The position numbers and the translations under genes were made by a program. The notes beneath the pieces were generated by a model that did not search any database, was not told where the DNA came from, and saw nothing but the letters and a program-made list of their open reading frames with translations. Positions 18,466 through 27,591 of a stretch of 64,000 bases of DNA are shown here, piece after piece (within the stretch, counting starts at the first letter, position 1; each line of letters starts with the position of its first letter). The stretch comes from CAZDXB01 sp964509335 (lineage in GTDB: Bacteria; Bacteroidota; Ignavibacteria; Kapaibacteriales; UBA2268), in NCBI GenBank assembly GCA_964509335.1, contig CAZDXB010000003.1, forward strand, positions 1 through 64,000. The letters are read 5' to 3'.

Positions 18466-20396
18466 TGCGGTTAAAATCGCCAATACTTATGTTTTTCTTT
18501 TCCGCGGTTTTTCTTTTTGCCGAGGAACAGCCCGATTCCGTATTAAAGAGCTTCCCGGAAGTTAAGGTAACGGCGGATAGGATTACCGGAGCGTCCGCTC
18601 TGAAATATTCGTCATTTAGCTCGATTAACGGAAAGGAAATTGAGAACTTAGGAGCGTGGCAACTTTCCGAAGCCATCGCGTATTCGCCGTCGGCTTTTAT
18701 CAACGATTACGGCGGCTTGGGCGGCGTTAAAACGATTTCGCTTAGGAGCGCTTCGGCTAATCAAACGCTCGTATTGTTGGACGGTATGAAAATTAATTCT
18801 TCGCAAAACGGCTTAGTGGATTTTAGCGTATTGCCGGTTTCTTTGTTAAAGAGCGTGGAAATCGTAAGGGGAGGCGCGTCGGCGCTGTTCGGCGGGAACG
18901 CTGTCGGCGGCGTAATAAATCTATCGCCGGCGATTCCCGACCGTAACTATCTCGACTGCTCGCTAGCCGCTGGTTCGTTCGGCGAAAAGCGAGTTAGCGG
19001 CGACGGCGCGGGGAATTTTGGTTTTGTCAAGTTGTCCGGCTCGGCGGAATATACATATACCGACGGCGATTACGCGTTTGAGACGAGCGGCGGCGAGGAA
19101 ATGAAAAGAAAAAACGCCGATTTTGAGAATTTGGCTATGTCGCTGGCGGCGGAAAAAAACGTAAGCGATTGGAAATTAAAGTCGCGCGTCATTGCGAGAA
19201 GTTCTGCTAGAGGCGTTCCGGGACCGGCGATTTCCGAAGGCGGCGAGCAGTTCGTCTCGTCGGCGAGGCTGAGCGAAAAGGAAATCATTTGGCTTACTAG
19301 AGCTTCGACGCTCTTATCCGAGAGTAGTTCGCTGTTTTTCGGCGTTTCCGCCAGAAGCAACGATTATAAATATAAAGACACGGATTTTTTTGGCTCTGAA
19401 TACGAGGCGTTGGATAATTTTTTTGTTAATAGAGATTTCGGTTTTTCTTCGAAATACGCGCTCGCTTTCGGTTCTACTTTATTTTATTTTCGGACGGAGC
19501 TAAATTACGCCGATTTGCGAGGCGACCAACTCGACCGGAGCTTGAGCGGTTTTATCGAGCGTTCGTCGGCGGTTTTGTCGGCGAGGGCGGAATCTAAAGC
19601 TAAATTATGGGAAGATTTTTTCGCGAGCTATCAAGCGGCGCTTCGTATGGACGCCATAAGCGACGCTGGAACGGCTCTTTCGCCTTTGGTCGGCGTTCGG
19701 TTGAAGAAAGCGGATTTTCCGGCGGAGATTAAGTCGCAGTGGTCGTATAATTTTCGCGCGCCCAGCTTCAACGAGATGTATTATATGAATTTCGGCAACG
19801 CCGACTTGTCGCCGGAGCGTTCTAATTCTTTCGAATTGGGAGTTTCCGCCGATATATTCGAGGACGTTACTTTATATTGCGGCGCTTTTTATCTCGACGT
19901 TTCCGACAAAATTCTCGCGACGCCGAAGAGCCAAGTTTCGTGGTCGGCTGAGAATATAGCTCGCGTCGAAACTCAAGGAATGGAATGCTCGGCGTCCGCT
20001 CGTTTTTTCGGCGATAAGTTAAGAGCGGATATTTCATACGCTTATCGGCGCTCGGAGAATCAAAGTTACGGCAATATTAATAAAGGCGAGATTTTGCCGT
20101 ATTCGCCTGAGGAAGTTTTAAGCGCGTCGGTTTTTGGAAACGTTTCTAATTTGAATATGGGAGCGTCCGTTAGGTATTCGAGCTATTATTATTCGCTGCC
20201 GGATAATACGCGGGAGGCGATTATGCCCGCTTATTTTTTGGCGAATTTGCACGTTATTTACAAATTTGATTTCGATAGTTTCGATTTGAAATTAAGAGCC
20301 GATTGCAAAAACCTTTTCGGTGAGCGGTATTCCATAATAAAGAATTATCCTATGCCGGGTAGGTCTTTTAGGTTCGGCGTTAGATTTGAAATGTAA
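18465..20396 (+). CDS. btuB: TonB-dependent outer-membrane receptor for cobalamin
   Basis: A 643-residue TonB-dependent receptor. A signal peptide (to about residue 19) is followed by a TonB-box-like KSFPEVKVTADR. The plug domain includes SLRSASANQTLVLLDGMKIN, VEIVRGGASALFGGNAVGGVINL, and then a 22-strand-type barrel ending in FRFGVRFEM. Reading starts inside TAATG of the preceding gene, so the two are coupled. Control by the cobalamin riboswitch makes vitamin B12 or a corrinoid the likely ligand; the receptor would work with TonB-ExbBD encoded elsewhere. Confidence 0.92.
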   Translation: MRLKSPILMFFFSAVFLFAEEQPDSVLKSFPEVKVTADRITGASALKYSSFSSINGKEIENLGAWQLSEAIAYSPSAFINDYGGLGGVKTISLRSASANQTLVLLDGMKINSSQNGLVDFSVLPVSLLKSVEIVRGGASALFGGNAVGGVINLSPAIPDRNYLDCSLAAGSFGEKRVSGDGAGNFGFVKLSGSAEYTYTDGDYAFETSGGEEMKRKNADFENLAMSLAAEKNVSDWKLKSRVIARSSARGVPGPAISEGGEQFVSSARLSEKEIIWLTRASTLLSESSSLFFGVSARSNDYKYKDTDFFGSEYEALDNFFVNRDFGFSSKYALAFGSTLFYFRTELNYADLRGDQLDRSLSGFIERSSAVLSARAESKAKLWEDFFASYQAALRMDAISDAGTALSPLVGVRLKKADFPAEIKSQWSYNFRAPSFNEMYYMNFGNADLSPERSNSFELGVSADIFEDVTLYCGAFYLDVSDKILATPKSQVSWSAENIARVETQGMECSASARFFGDKLRADISYAYRRSENQSYGNINKGEILPYSPEEVLSASVFGNVSNLNMGASVRYSSYYYSLPDNTREAIMPAYFLANLHVIYKFDFDSFDLKLRADCKNLFGERYSIIKNYPMPGRSFRFGVRFEM

Positions 20397-20405
20397 GGAG
20401 ACAAA

Positions 20406-21071
20406 ATGAAAAGAATATATTTATTATCGCTAATTTCCTTGTTGTTTCTTTCGTTCTGTTCCGAGAACGAAACGGTAAAAAACGGCGAGCCGGACTATAT
20501 TTCAATCGACGCGGTTTATTCGTTTACCGTAGGGGAAAACGGCGGCGCGGGAAGCTCGGAGGAGTATTTCCCCGATAACATATTCGGCGCGCCGTCGAGC
20601 GAGGCGAGCGAATACGTCCCCGAGACTTCCGCAGACGAAATACTATGTTTCGGTTTGGGCGGCGAACTCGTCGTCGGTTTCAAAGATTATTGGATTGTGG
20701 ACGGCGATGGAGCGGACTTTGTAGTATTCGAGAACGCTTTCGTAAATTCGGCGACCGATAAGGTTTTTTGCGAGCCGGCGCGAGTTTCGATTTACAATGC
20801 CGGCGGGTTTTTCGTCGATTTCCCTTTCGACAGCTTGTCGCTTAGCGGATGCGCCGGAATTACGCCTACGTATGGGAAAGCTAAAAACCTTTTGCAAATG
20901 GGCGGCGATGAATTTGACTTGAAAGACCTCGGCGTTTACAAGACGGATAGAATAAAAATAACCGATATTTCGCGGATGTTGCTCGAAAATCCCGCTCATC
21001 CTTATTACGACGCGACTATCAGCGGGTTTGACTTAGACGCGGTTATTGCGATTAATTACGAGATGAAATGA
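20406..21071 (+). CDS. lipoprotein of the B12 uptake operon
   Basis: A 221-residue lipoprotein: signal LLSLISLLFLSFC with a lipobox Cys at residue 18, start supported by AAGGAG. The mature domain contains GGELVVGFKDYWIVDGDGADFVVFENAF, read here as GG-strand then DGDGADFVVFENA, a motif seen in uncharacterised bacterial cell-surface proteins. The domain is beta-rich. In other Bacteroidota a second small lipoprotein (BtuH type) travels with btuB; whether this is the same family cannot be told by eye. It overlaps the next gene by ATGA. Confidence 0.65.
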   Translation: MKRIYLLSLISLLFLSFCSENETVKNGEPDYISIDAVYSFTVGENGGAGSSEEYFPDNIFGAPSSEASEYVPETSADEILCFGLGGELVVGFKDYWIVDGDGADFVVFENAFVNSATDKVFCEPARVSIYNAGGFFVDFPFDSLSLSGCAGITPTYGKAKNLLQMGGDEFDLKDLGVYKTDRIKITDISRMLLENPAHPYYDATISGFDLDAVIAINYEMK

Positions 21072-22144
21072 GAAAAACGATTATTATCATAGCGCAGTTG
21101 TTTATTGTCGCGGCTTGCGTTCGACAGCCCGATTCGCCAAACGACGGTTTGTCTTTGAACGCCGAGAGCGGCGTGTATATATTATGTGAAGGGCTGATGG
21201 GCGGCTCTAACTCTTCGCTCTCGTTTTATGATTTTAACCGAAACGAAGTCGAAAATCGAGTTTTTTCGCGGGTGAATTCCGGGAGCGATTTAGGAGATTT
21301 AGCTAACGGGATGGTTATCAAAGGCGATACGATTTACATCGCGGTTTCTACAAACAAGAAAATAGAAGCAATTAGAGCTTCGACCGCCCAATCGCTCGCT
21401 ACTATTAGATTCGAGGGCGAAAGAAGATTTCCGAGGCAAATTGAAATAGTAAACGATTCAGTCGCTTTCGTAACTGATTTATACGACCATTCTATTACGA
21501 AATTCAATCCTTCGACATTTGAAGTTATCGGCGAGAGCGTTAAAGTAGGTCCCGCCCCCGAAGGAATAGCCAGTTACGGAAATATGCTTTTCGTCGCCAA
21601 TTCGGGATACGGCGACTATCTTGCCGACAAGCCCAAAGCCGGAACGGTGTCTGTTTTAGACCTTAACAGTTTGACGGAAATCGCGTTGCTTGAAGGCGTT
21701 CCGAACGTTATCGAATTGGAAGTTTCCGAGGCGAACGCGAAGTTATACGCCAGATACAATCATTTGCCTAAGTATAAGGATTCTTTAGGCGGCATTGTAG
21801 AATACGATATAAATACTTTGCTTGAAATTAGGCGTTGGCGAACGAACGCTTATTCAATAGATTTGAGCGCCGATGGAAACCGCTTGTATTTTATATCCGA
21901 TAGCGGAGTTAAACGAATTGATTTGAACGAATCAGCGAATCCCGTTTTGTTTATTAAAAACGAGGATTTTAACGATAATTGGTACGGTCTGGATATATCC
22001 CCGCGAGACGGCTCTATATGGATTAGCGCCGCTAAAAACTACCAGTCTAGCGGCGAAGTTATAGTTTACGACTCGCTTTCCACGCCTAGTGTAAAATATA
22101 AATTCGGGGTAGGTTTAAATCCCAATTCCGTCGTTTTTTTCTAA
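21068..22144 (+). CDS. second YncE/BtuG-like beta-propeller lipoprotein
   Basis: A 358-residue lipoprotein with lipobox LFIVAAC (Cys17). The mature chain is made of blade-like repeats: GDTIYIAVSTNKKIEAIRAS, VNDSVAFVTDLYDHSITKFN, GNMLFVANSGYGDYLADKPK with SVLDL, and SADGNRLYFISD. This resembles YncE-type seven-bladed propellers and DUF5074 proteins. It is last in the riboswitch operon and coupled by ATGA to the previous gene. Two propellers around a single receptor imply either two binding stages or different corrinoids (inference). It could be the truer BtuG counterpart. Confidence 0.72.
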   Translation: MRKTIIIIAQLFIVAACVRQPDSPNDGLSLNAESGVYILCEGLMGGSNSSLSFYDFNRNEVENRVFSRVNSGSDLGDLANGMVIKGDTIYIAVSTNKKIEAIRASTAQSLATIRFEGERRFPRQIEIVNDSVAFVTDLYDHSITKFNPSTFEVIGESVKVGPAPEGIASYGNMLFVANSGYGDYLADKPKAGTVSVLDLNSLTEIALLEGVPNVIELEVSEANAKLYARYNHLPKYKDSLGGIVEYDINTLLEIRRWRTNAYSIDLSADGNRLYFISDSGVKRIDLNESANPVLFIKNEDFNDNWYGLDISPRDGSIWISAAKNYQSSGEVIVYDSLSTPSVKYKFGVGLNPNSVVFF

Positions 22145-22146
22145 CT

Positions 22147-22195
22147 CTATTTTTCATATATTATAAATTTTCTTTTTAAACGATATGAAAAATAG
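22147..22195. promoter_or_regulatory. 13-bp perfect inverted repeat upstream of uvrA
   Basis: CTATTTTTCATAT at 22147-22159 is the exact reverse complement of ATATGAAAAATAG at 22183-22195, separated by 23 AT-rich bases, between the btu operon stop (22144) and the uvrA start (22207). It could be an operator, a terminator with a large loop, or both. Confidence 0.45.
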
Positions 22196-22206
22196 GTTGG
22201 AAAAAG

Positions 22207-24984
22207 ATGGCTAAGATACAGAGATATATTTCCGTCAAGGGCGGACGGCAGCACAATTTGAAGAATATTTCCGTCGATATTCCGCACAACAAATTCACGG
22301 TTGTAACGGGGGTCAGCGGTTCGGGAAAGTCTTCGCTGGCGTTCGACACGATTTACGCCGAGGGGCAGCGCAGATTCGTGGAGTCATTGTCGGCTTACGC
22401 GCGGCAGTTTCTGGAGCGTTCGAGCAAGCCGGACGCCGACTCTATAACGGGTCTTCCGCCCGCGATAGCGATAGAGCAGAATCCGCCTTCTAGGAATCCG
22501 CGCTCGACGGTCGGCACCGCGACCGAGATTTACGATTACATCAGATTACTATACGGACGAGTCGGCAAAACGTATTGCAGGGAATGCGGCAAATTGGTCA
22601 GGAAAGATTCGCCCGAATCGATTGTAGCGGAAGCTAACAAATGGAGCGAGGGAGATAAAATATACGTTTTGTTCCCCATAGTTCCGAAATCAAAGGATAT
22701 TAAGGACGAGCTCGCTAATTTAAAACAAGCCGGCTTTTTTAGATTTGTTAATAAGGACGACGACGAGATAATAGAATACGATAAAGCGAAGGAATCGAAC
22801 GTCCTGATGGACGATTTATACGTTTTGGTCGATAGGCTCGCTTTGCGGGACGACGAGGAGACGCTCAACAGAATGACCGATTCTGTGGAAACGGCTTTCG
22901 CCGCGGGAGAGGGCAAAGTCGAGCTGAGAAATTTGACGAACGGCGTTAAAAAAGTGTTTAGTTCTAATTACGAGTGCGCGGACTGCGAAATTCCCTATTT
23001 CGAACCGGAACCTAGGTTGTTTTCATTTAACAATCCATACGGAGCATGTCCGCATTGTCAAGGATTCGGCAGAACCATGGATATAGACGAAAAGCTCGTT
23101 ATTCCCGACGAGTCGCGAACCTTGAGCCGAGGCGCCGTGCATCCTTTTACAATGGAGGGATTCGCTAAGCATCATAGGAGGATGCTGAGGGTAGCTCGCA
23201 AGAAAAATATATCGACCGACGTTCCTTATCGCGATTTAAGCGATAAGGAAAAGCAATTCGTATGGGAAGGTGCCGACGAGTATATCGGCATAAACGGCTT
23301 TTTCAAAATTCTCGAGAACAAATCGTATAAATTGCATTATAGAGTAATTCATAGCAGATATCGCGGATATACTCAATGCAAAGTTTGCGGCGGTTCTCGA
23401 ATTAGGACTTCCGCTCGCCAAGTTTATCTTGACGGCAAAAACGTTCCCGAATTAATCGATATGCCCTTGCCAAAATTATCGCGTTTTATAAACAATTTAA
23501 TTTTGACTGAAAAAGAGAAAAAGCTCACTAGACGAGTTGTCGAGGAGTTAAAGCGGAGATTGGGATTGTTAATCGATATCGGTTTGGAATATTTAACTCT
23601 TGCGCGTTTGACTCATACGCTTTCGGGAGGCGAGTCGCAGAGAATTAATTTATCGACGGCTCTTGGGGCGTCTCTGGTAGGCTCGCTTTACGTATTGGAC
23701 GAACCAAGCATAGGCATGCACCCGCGGGACAACAAGCGCATGATTGATATTCTGCTAAAATTAAAAAACTTGGGCAATACTATAATAGTCGTCGAGCATG
23801 ATTTAGATATTATCAGAGCCGCCGACTACGTTATAGACTTGGGACCCGCCGCCGGAGAGAATGGCGGAGAAGTAATATTCGCGGGCGATTTGGGAAAAAT
23901 TACCGAAAGCGATAAATCGCTTACGGCGAAATATCTTACGGAGGAAAAAAAGATTGAGGTCAACGGCGTCAAAAGAAAGCCGAAAGGTTTTATAAAATTA
24001 AAGAAGCCGAGGAAGTATAATTTGAAGATGGGCGAAGTCGCTTTTCCGACCGAATGTCTGACGGTGGTTACCGGCGTTTCGGGAGCGGGGAAGAGCGCGC
24101 TGACTATGAGCGCGTTATACGATTATCTGAAGAAGTTCCATTCCGGCTACCGCGGCTACGTAGGGGCGTTTCAAGACATAGAAGGCGAATATTCAGTCGA
24201 GGGCGTCGAGTTGGTTGACCAGTCGCCTATTGGCAAGTCTTCTCGCTCTACGCCGGCTACATATTCCAAAGCGTTCGACGCTATTAGGGAAATATTCGCC
24301 GGAACGCAAGCCGCTAAACAACTCGGTTTGAAACCCGGCTATTTTTCTTTTAACGTTCCCGGCGGCAGATGCGACGTTTGCGACGGCGAAGGTCTTATAA
24401 CCGTCGATATGCAATTTCTCTCGGACGTGCATTTGGAATGCGAAGCATGCAGAGGAACGAGATATAAAAAAGAGGCGAGAAACGTTTTGTATAAAGGCAA
24501 GTCGATTGTTGACGTATTAAACATGACTATTTCCGAGGCGGCTGAATTTTTCAGGGATAACAATAAAGTGTTGAGGAAGCTAAGCGCGTTGAGGAAGGTC
24601 GGCTTGGGATATTTACGCTTGGGGCAACCTTCTACGAGGCTTTCCGGCGGCGAGTCCCAAAGGGTGAAGCTGGCGGCACATCTGGATAGTAAATCCGGCA
24701 AAACGTTATTTATATTCGACGAGCCGACGACGGGCTTGCATCTCGACGATATTAAAAAGCTGTTGCGCTGTTTCGAAGAGCTTATCGACAAAGGGCATTC
24801 GGTTATCGTTATAGAGCATAATTTGCACGTGGTCGCTTCCGCCGACTGGATTATAGACATAGGTCCCGAAGCCGGCGACAAAGGCGGCGATTTGGTTTAT
24901 TCCGGTCCGCCGGAGGAAGCCGTCAAAAACGAGAAATCCCTGACGGGCAAAGCGCTGAAGGATTTTTACGAAGAAAACGCTTGA
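22207..24984 (+). CDS. uvrA: excinuclease ABC subunit A
   Basis: UvrA finds bulky DNA damage in nucleotide excision repair. The 925-residue protein has two ABC ATPase halves: Walker [11 protein letters not shown] near residue 35 and [10 protein letters not shown] near residue 622. Signature sequences LSGGESQRI and LSGGESQRV and Walker B regions [14 protein letters not shown] and [14 protein letters not shown] are intact. Zinc cysteines appear in [14 protein letters not shown] and [16 protein letters not shown]. Length and order are standard. The inverted repeat just upstream is not an obvious LexA box. Confidence 0.97.
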   Translation: MAKIQRYISVKGGRQHNLKNISVDIPHNKFTVVTGVSGSGKSSLAFDTIYAEGQRRFVESLSAYARQFLERSSKPDADSITGLPPAIAIEQNPPSRNPRSTVGTATEIYDYIRLLYGRVGKTYCRECGKLVRKDSPESIVAEANKWSEGDKIYVLFPIVPKSKDIKDELANLKQAGFFRFVNKDDDEIIEYDKAKESNVLMDDLYVLVDRLALRDDEETLNRMTDSVETAFAAGEGKVELRNLTNGVKKVFSSNYECADCEIPYFEPEPRLFSFNNPYGACPHCQGFGRTMDIDEKLVIPDESRTLSRGAVHPFTMEGFAKHHRRMLRVARKKNISTDVPYRDLSDKEKQFVWEGADEYIGINGFFKILENKSYKLHYRVIHSRYRGYTQCKVCGGSRIRTSARQVYLDGKNVPELIDMPLPKLSRFINNLILTEKEKKLTRRVVEELKRRLGLLIDIGLEYLTLARLTHTLSGGESQRINLSTALGASLVGSLYVLDEPSIGMHPRDNKRMIDILLKLKNLGNTIIVVEHDLDIIRAADYVIDLGPAAGENGGEVIFAGDLGKITESDKSLTAKYLTEEKKIEVNGVKRKPKGFIKLKKPRKYNLKMGEVAFPTECLTVVTGVSGAGKSALTMSALYDYLKKFHSGYRGYVGAFQDIEGEYSVEGVELVDQSPIGKSSRSTPATYSKAFDAIREIFAGTQAAKQLGLKPGYFSFNVPGGRCDVCDGEGLITVDMQFLSDVHLECEACRGTRYKKEARNVLYKGKSIVDVLNMTISEAAEFFRDNNKVLRKLSALRKVGLGYLRLGQPSTRLSGGESQRVKLAAHLDSKSGKTLFIFDEPTTGLHLDDIKKLLRCFEELIDKGHSVIVIEHNLHVVASADWIIDIGPEAGDKGGDLVYSGPPEEAVKNEKSLTGKALKDFYEENA

Positions 24985-25005
24985 AAAAGGCTTTACAGCC
25001 TAAGT

Positions 25006-25108
25006 GGTCATTCCCAATTTGATTGGGAATCCAGAGAAGACGATAAATTTTGGAACCAAGCTATTAGACTTTGCAATATTGTCAATACAATCGAGTTTTG
25101 AGACAGCC
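25006..25108 (+). repeat. dispersed repeat, copy A
   Basis: A 103-base element starting GGTCATTCCCAA and ending TTTTGAGACAGCC. Its reverse complement recurs at 32388-32470 with only a few substitutions. Copy A has 20 extra bases after AGAGAAGACGAT (about 25041-25060). It includes the 9-bp palindrome ATTCCCAAT / ATTGGGAAT at 25010-25030. It starts 21 bases after the uvrA stop. Confidence 0.75.
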
Positions 25109-25283
25109 CACGCCGAAAGTCCTAAACGCCCTGCGACTAATTGGATTAATAAAATTAATAATGATTAGAATCGAGTAATAATCTTAAAAAAGAAAAAAAT
25201 GAAAAAATCTTTGACTTTTGAAAATTTATTTTGTATCTTAAAATTAAGGAATATGTTTCATTTTTATTAAAAGAGGGAAGAAA
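25109..25283. other. AT-rich spacer with candidate promoter
   Basis: No gene is seen. TTTG at 25210-25213, 20 bases, then TATCTTAA at 25234-25241 is a two-mismatch Bacteroidota promoter in front of the microsatellite reading frame. Confidence 0.45.
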
Positions 25284-25394
25284 ATGAAGAAGTTAAACAA
25301 CCTACCGTATGTATGTATGTATGTATGTATGTATGTATGTATGCGCAAATCATACCGTCTATTTACTCTCGTAATACTCGTTTTATTTCTATAG
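25284..25394 (+). CDS. short reading frame interrupted by a tetranucleotide repeat; candidate phase-variable start
   Basis: An ATG at 25284 follows GAGGGAAG and a plausible promoter. It reads MKKLNNLP, enters (GTAT)9 as a repeating Tyr-Val-Cys-Met stretch, then MRKSYRLFTLVILVLFL and stops at 25394 after 36 residues. The last part is a perfect-looking signal-peptide core. With one more repeat unit the same start would instead join the frame that stays open to 25621. No family is recognised in either frame, so this may be a contingency gene, a leader, or the decayed start of a lost gene. Confidence 0.35.
   Translation: MKKLNNLPYVCMYVCMYVCMRKSYRLFTLVILVLFL
25307..25343 (+). repeat. (GTAT)9 microsatellite
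   Basis: Nine perfect GTAT units (25307-25342) plus one G. Tetranucleotide repeats of this length in bacterial genes usually change copy number by slipped-strand replication and alter the reading frame. Confidence 0.95.
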
Positions 25395-25672
25395 CTTATT
25401 ACCGGTCATTAATATTTTGTTCTTTTAGAAAACGCTCTTTTTACCCCCAATTTATAACGACAATAAAAATCGAAGCGCCCTTCGCTTTTTATCCATCTCC
25501 GATTACTGATTATTTGTTTAGTTATAATTCCCGTAAGTATAATTTTACAAATCTCAACAAAATCTCGAATAATATAAAGTATCCAATATTTAGAAAAAAG
25601 TATTGGAACTGTATGGTATAATTCTCGTCAGTAGGGATGAGAGATTAAAAAAACAGAAAAAATCAAAAGGTT

Positions 25673-26593
25673 ATGATGAGTAAAACATTAGTTAGATTAG
25701 TATTAATGATTCTAAATCTAATAGTTAATAATTATATTGTTTTTAGCTTGCTTGGATTTATAAACAGAATATTGCCATTTATTGGATCTATATTTATTGC
25801 TTATCCTGCAACAGAAGAATATGCGTCGAGATATTCATATAGGTGGTTTAGAAGTTTTATAAAGTGGAGGCCTTTTATAATTGGATTTTTGTTTCAAAAT
25901 GGTAGAATTACAATATCAACAGCTATATCCGCAACAGAATCAGATTTCCTAAAAAATTCGTATTCAAATAAATTAAAATTATTAGTAAAAAGGGCGAACA
26001 TTATTAAAAGGATTATTAACGCGGAACAAATTAATTATGCAGGTATATTGCATGGAATATTGTTTATGAAAAGAATAATAAAAGAACCTTCAGAGGCTAA
26101 TGTTACAGTTGACGCAGTACTAAATGCAGAAAAAAAGGTTAGAATTATTGAAAATTGTTCACCAGACACCCCAATAATTATTCTTGGAGGAAAAGGTTTT
26201 ATTGGTAGAAGGCTATCAAAAAAAATTAAAAATAATTCAGATCGTAATATTTATGAGGTTGATCTTGATGGATGTGCTGAAGCAAAGGAAAAAGCTTGGC
26301 CAAAGGAATTGGTTGGGGAAAAGGCTATTCTTATAAACGTTACAAAAAAGAATGTTTTGGCAGATTACATACCTTATTTTTGGAAAGAACTGATATTGAT
26401 TAATGAAGTGTATCCTGAGCCTTCAGAGAATGAAGTTTATATGCTAAAGAACAGGGGTGTGAAAACATATCACCTCGTTGGAGTAAAAGCTAAAGCGTTT
26501 CCATCTTTTCCAAGAGCTTATAAAGGAGGCATTCCTTGTTGTGCGGCCGTTAAAAGTGATTATTTGAGTGTAATTTTAAAAAAGTTAAATTGA
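25673..26593 (+). CDS. AT-rich gene for a Rossmann-like protein, unknown function
   Basis: A 306-residue protein I cannot assign. The first 45 residues are hydrophobic with one or two possible membrane segments. The middle is Lys/Ile-rich. From about residue 170, PIIILGGKGFIGRRLSKKI matches the GxGxxG dinucleotide-binding fingerprint, followed by IYEVDLDG, where the Asp could bind an adenosine ribose. The C terminus has NEVYPEPSE, a FPSFPRAYKGG segment and a CC pair near residue 290. It uses far fewer CG-containing codons than its neighbours, suggesting recent transfer. It is flanked by palindromic repeats and a microsatellite. Confidence 0.6.
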   Translation: MMSKTLVRLVLMILNLIVNNYIVFSLLGFINRILPFIGSIFIAYPATEEYASRYSYRWFRSFIKWRPFIIGFLFQNGRITISTAISATESDFLKNSYSNKLKLLVKRANIIKRIINAEQINYAGILHGILFMKRIIKEPSEANVTVDAVLNAEKKVRIIENCSPDTPIIILGGKGFIGRRLSKKIKNNSDRNIYEVDLDGCAEAKEKAWPKELVGEKAILINVTKKNVLADYIPYFWKELILINEVYPEPSENEVYMLKNRGVKTYHLVGVKAKAFPSFPRAYKGGIPCCAAVKSDYLSVILKKLN

Positions 26594-26612
26594 TGGATTA
26601 TTGCATTTACTA

Positions 26613-26639
26613 CTTATTTCCAGTCTAACTGGTAATAAG
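26613..26639. terminator. bidirectional terminator-like hairpin
   Basis: CTTATTTCCAGT pairs with ACTGGTAATAAG (one T-T mismatch) around a three-base loop, 20 bases after the stop of the 25673 gene and between it and the convergent psd gene. Confidence 0.55.
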
Positions 26640-26650
26640 CTTAAAACAAA

Positions 26651-26672
26651 TTCCCAAATTCCAGTTTGGGAA
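26651..26672. repeat. REP-like palindrome
   Basis: An 8-bp stem TTCCCAAA / TTTGGGAA with loop TTCCAG, followed by TGAGAAGAAAACG, which resembles the sequence flanking the palindrome of repeat copy A. Confidence 0.6.
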
Positions 26673-26712
26673 TGAGAAGAAAACGCGGTTAGGATTTTTA
26701 CTATCTGCGTTC

Positions 26713-27369
26713 TCACAGCTCCGCTATAATTGTTTCGCCCGCCCGGGTTTTGTCGCCTAGTTGCGTTCGGACTTTCGCGCTTTGGGGAACGAAGAGGTCG
26801 ATTCTGGAGCCGAATTTCATCATACCGAACTTTTGTCCGGCTTCTAAGCGGTCGCCGATTTTTATGTCCCAGACCAAACGTCTCGCTAAAACGCCGACTA
26901 TTTGCTTGAAGAAGATTTTCCCTTTCTCGGTTTTCAGTCCGATATGCGTCTGTTCGTTTTTCAGCGAGGATTTCGGGCTGGTGGCTATGTGATATTCGCC
27001 TTCGTAGTAGTTGAAGTATTCGACTAGTCCCGCCGCCGGCGACCTGTTGATGTGAACGTCGAACGCCGAAAGAAAGACGCTGATTTTGACGCAGTCGGTT
27101 TTCAAGTAGTTGTTTTCTCTTTCTTTAGAGATTTCTATGATTTTTCCGTCGGCAGGCGCTAATAGCAAGGCTTTGTTTTGTAGCGCTTCCGGCGGTATTT
27201 TCCTTTTAGGGTCGCGGAAGAACCACAAAGTAAACAGCGCTAAAGCCGCCCCGGCGGCTATTAATACAGTCGAAGCCCAAACAGATGAGACATAAACGCC
27301 GACGAGTATCAGAATCGCCGCCGCCGAAAGCATCACTATTACGTTATCTACGCCGTATTTTGTCGGCAT
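26713..27369 (-). CDS. psd: phosphatidylserine decarboxylase, short form
   Basis: Psd makes phosphatidylethanolamine from phosphatidylserine. This 218-residue protein is the short family type: two N-terminal membrane helices (about 10-48), FFRDPKRKIP, LLAPADGKI, SVFLSAFDVHINRSP, and the autocleavage region FGSRIDLFVP, where the Ser becomes the pyruvoyl group (family knowledge). The final LGDKTRAGETIIAEL is typical. No phosphatidylserine synthase gene is adjacent. It is divergent from dnaN. Confidence 0.93.
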   Translation of the reverse strand: MPTKYGVDNVIVMLSAAAILILVGVYVSSVWASTVLIAAGAALALFTLWFFRDPKRKIPPEALQNKALLLAPADGKIIEISKERENNYLKTDCVKISVFLSAFDVHINRSPAAGLVEYFNYYEGEYHIATSPKSSLKNEQTHIGLKTEKGKIFFKQIVGVLARRLVWDIKIGDRLEAGQKFGMMKFGSRIDLFVPQSAKVRTQLGDKTRAGETIIAEL

Positions 27370-27533
27370 TATTATTATCTTTGTTTATTGAAACAATCGT
27401 AGTTAAAGATACGAAAAATTATTGAAATTAGTATAAAAGCTAAGCGAGACTTTGACGGCTAAAAATTTTTATACGGCGTTTATCGGTCTATTATTTGTGG
27501 AAAGTTTGAATGGGTAAATTGCCGAGTTTTTTG

Positions 27534-27541
27534 TATTTTTG
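27534..27541 (+). promoter_or_regulatory. candidate -7 element upstream of dnaN
   Basis: TATTTTTG matches TAnnTTTG exactly, 50 bases before the dnaN ATG. The nearest TTTG (27505-27508) is 25 bases away rather than about 20, so the assignment is tentative. Confidence 0.35.
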
Positions 27542-27591
27542 TTAATCTGTTAAAAGAGCTAGTAATGTTGGATAAATAATATGGATTTTAA

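Noticed and set aside
24988..25001. Intrinsic terminator after uvrA
   Set aside because: The stem is only five base pairs and no T-run follows on the plus strand.
27370..27591. Possible replication origin between psd and dnaN
   Set aside because: Only one poor DnaA-box-like sequence (TTATTTGTGG) is visible, with no cluster and no dnaA gene.
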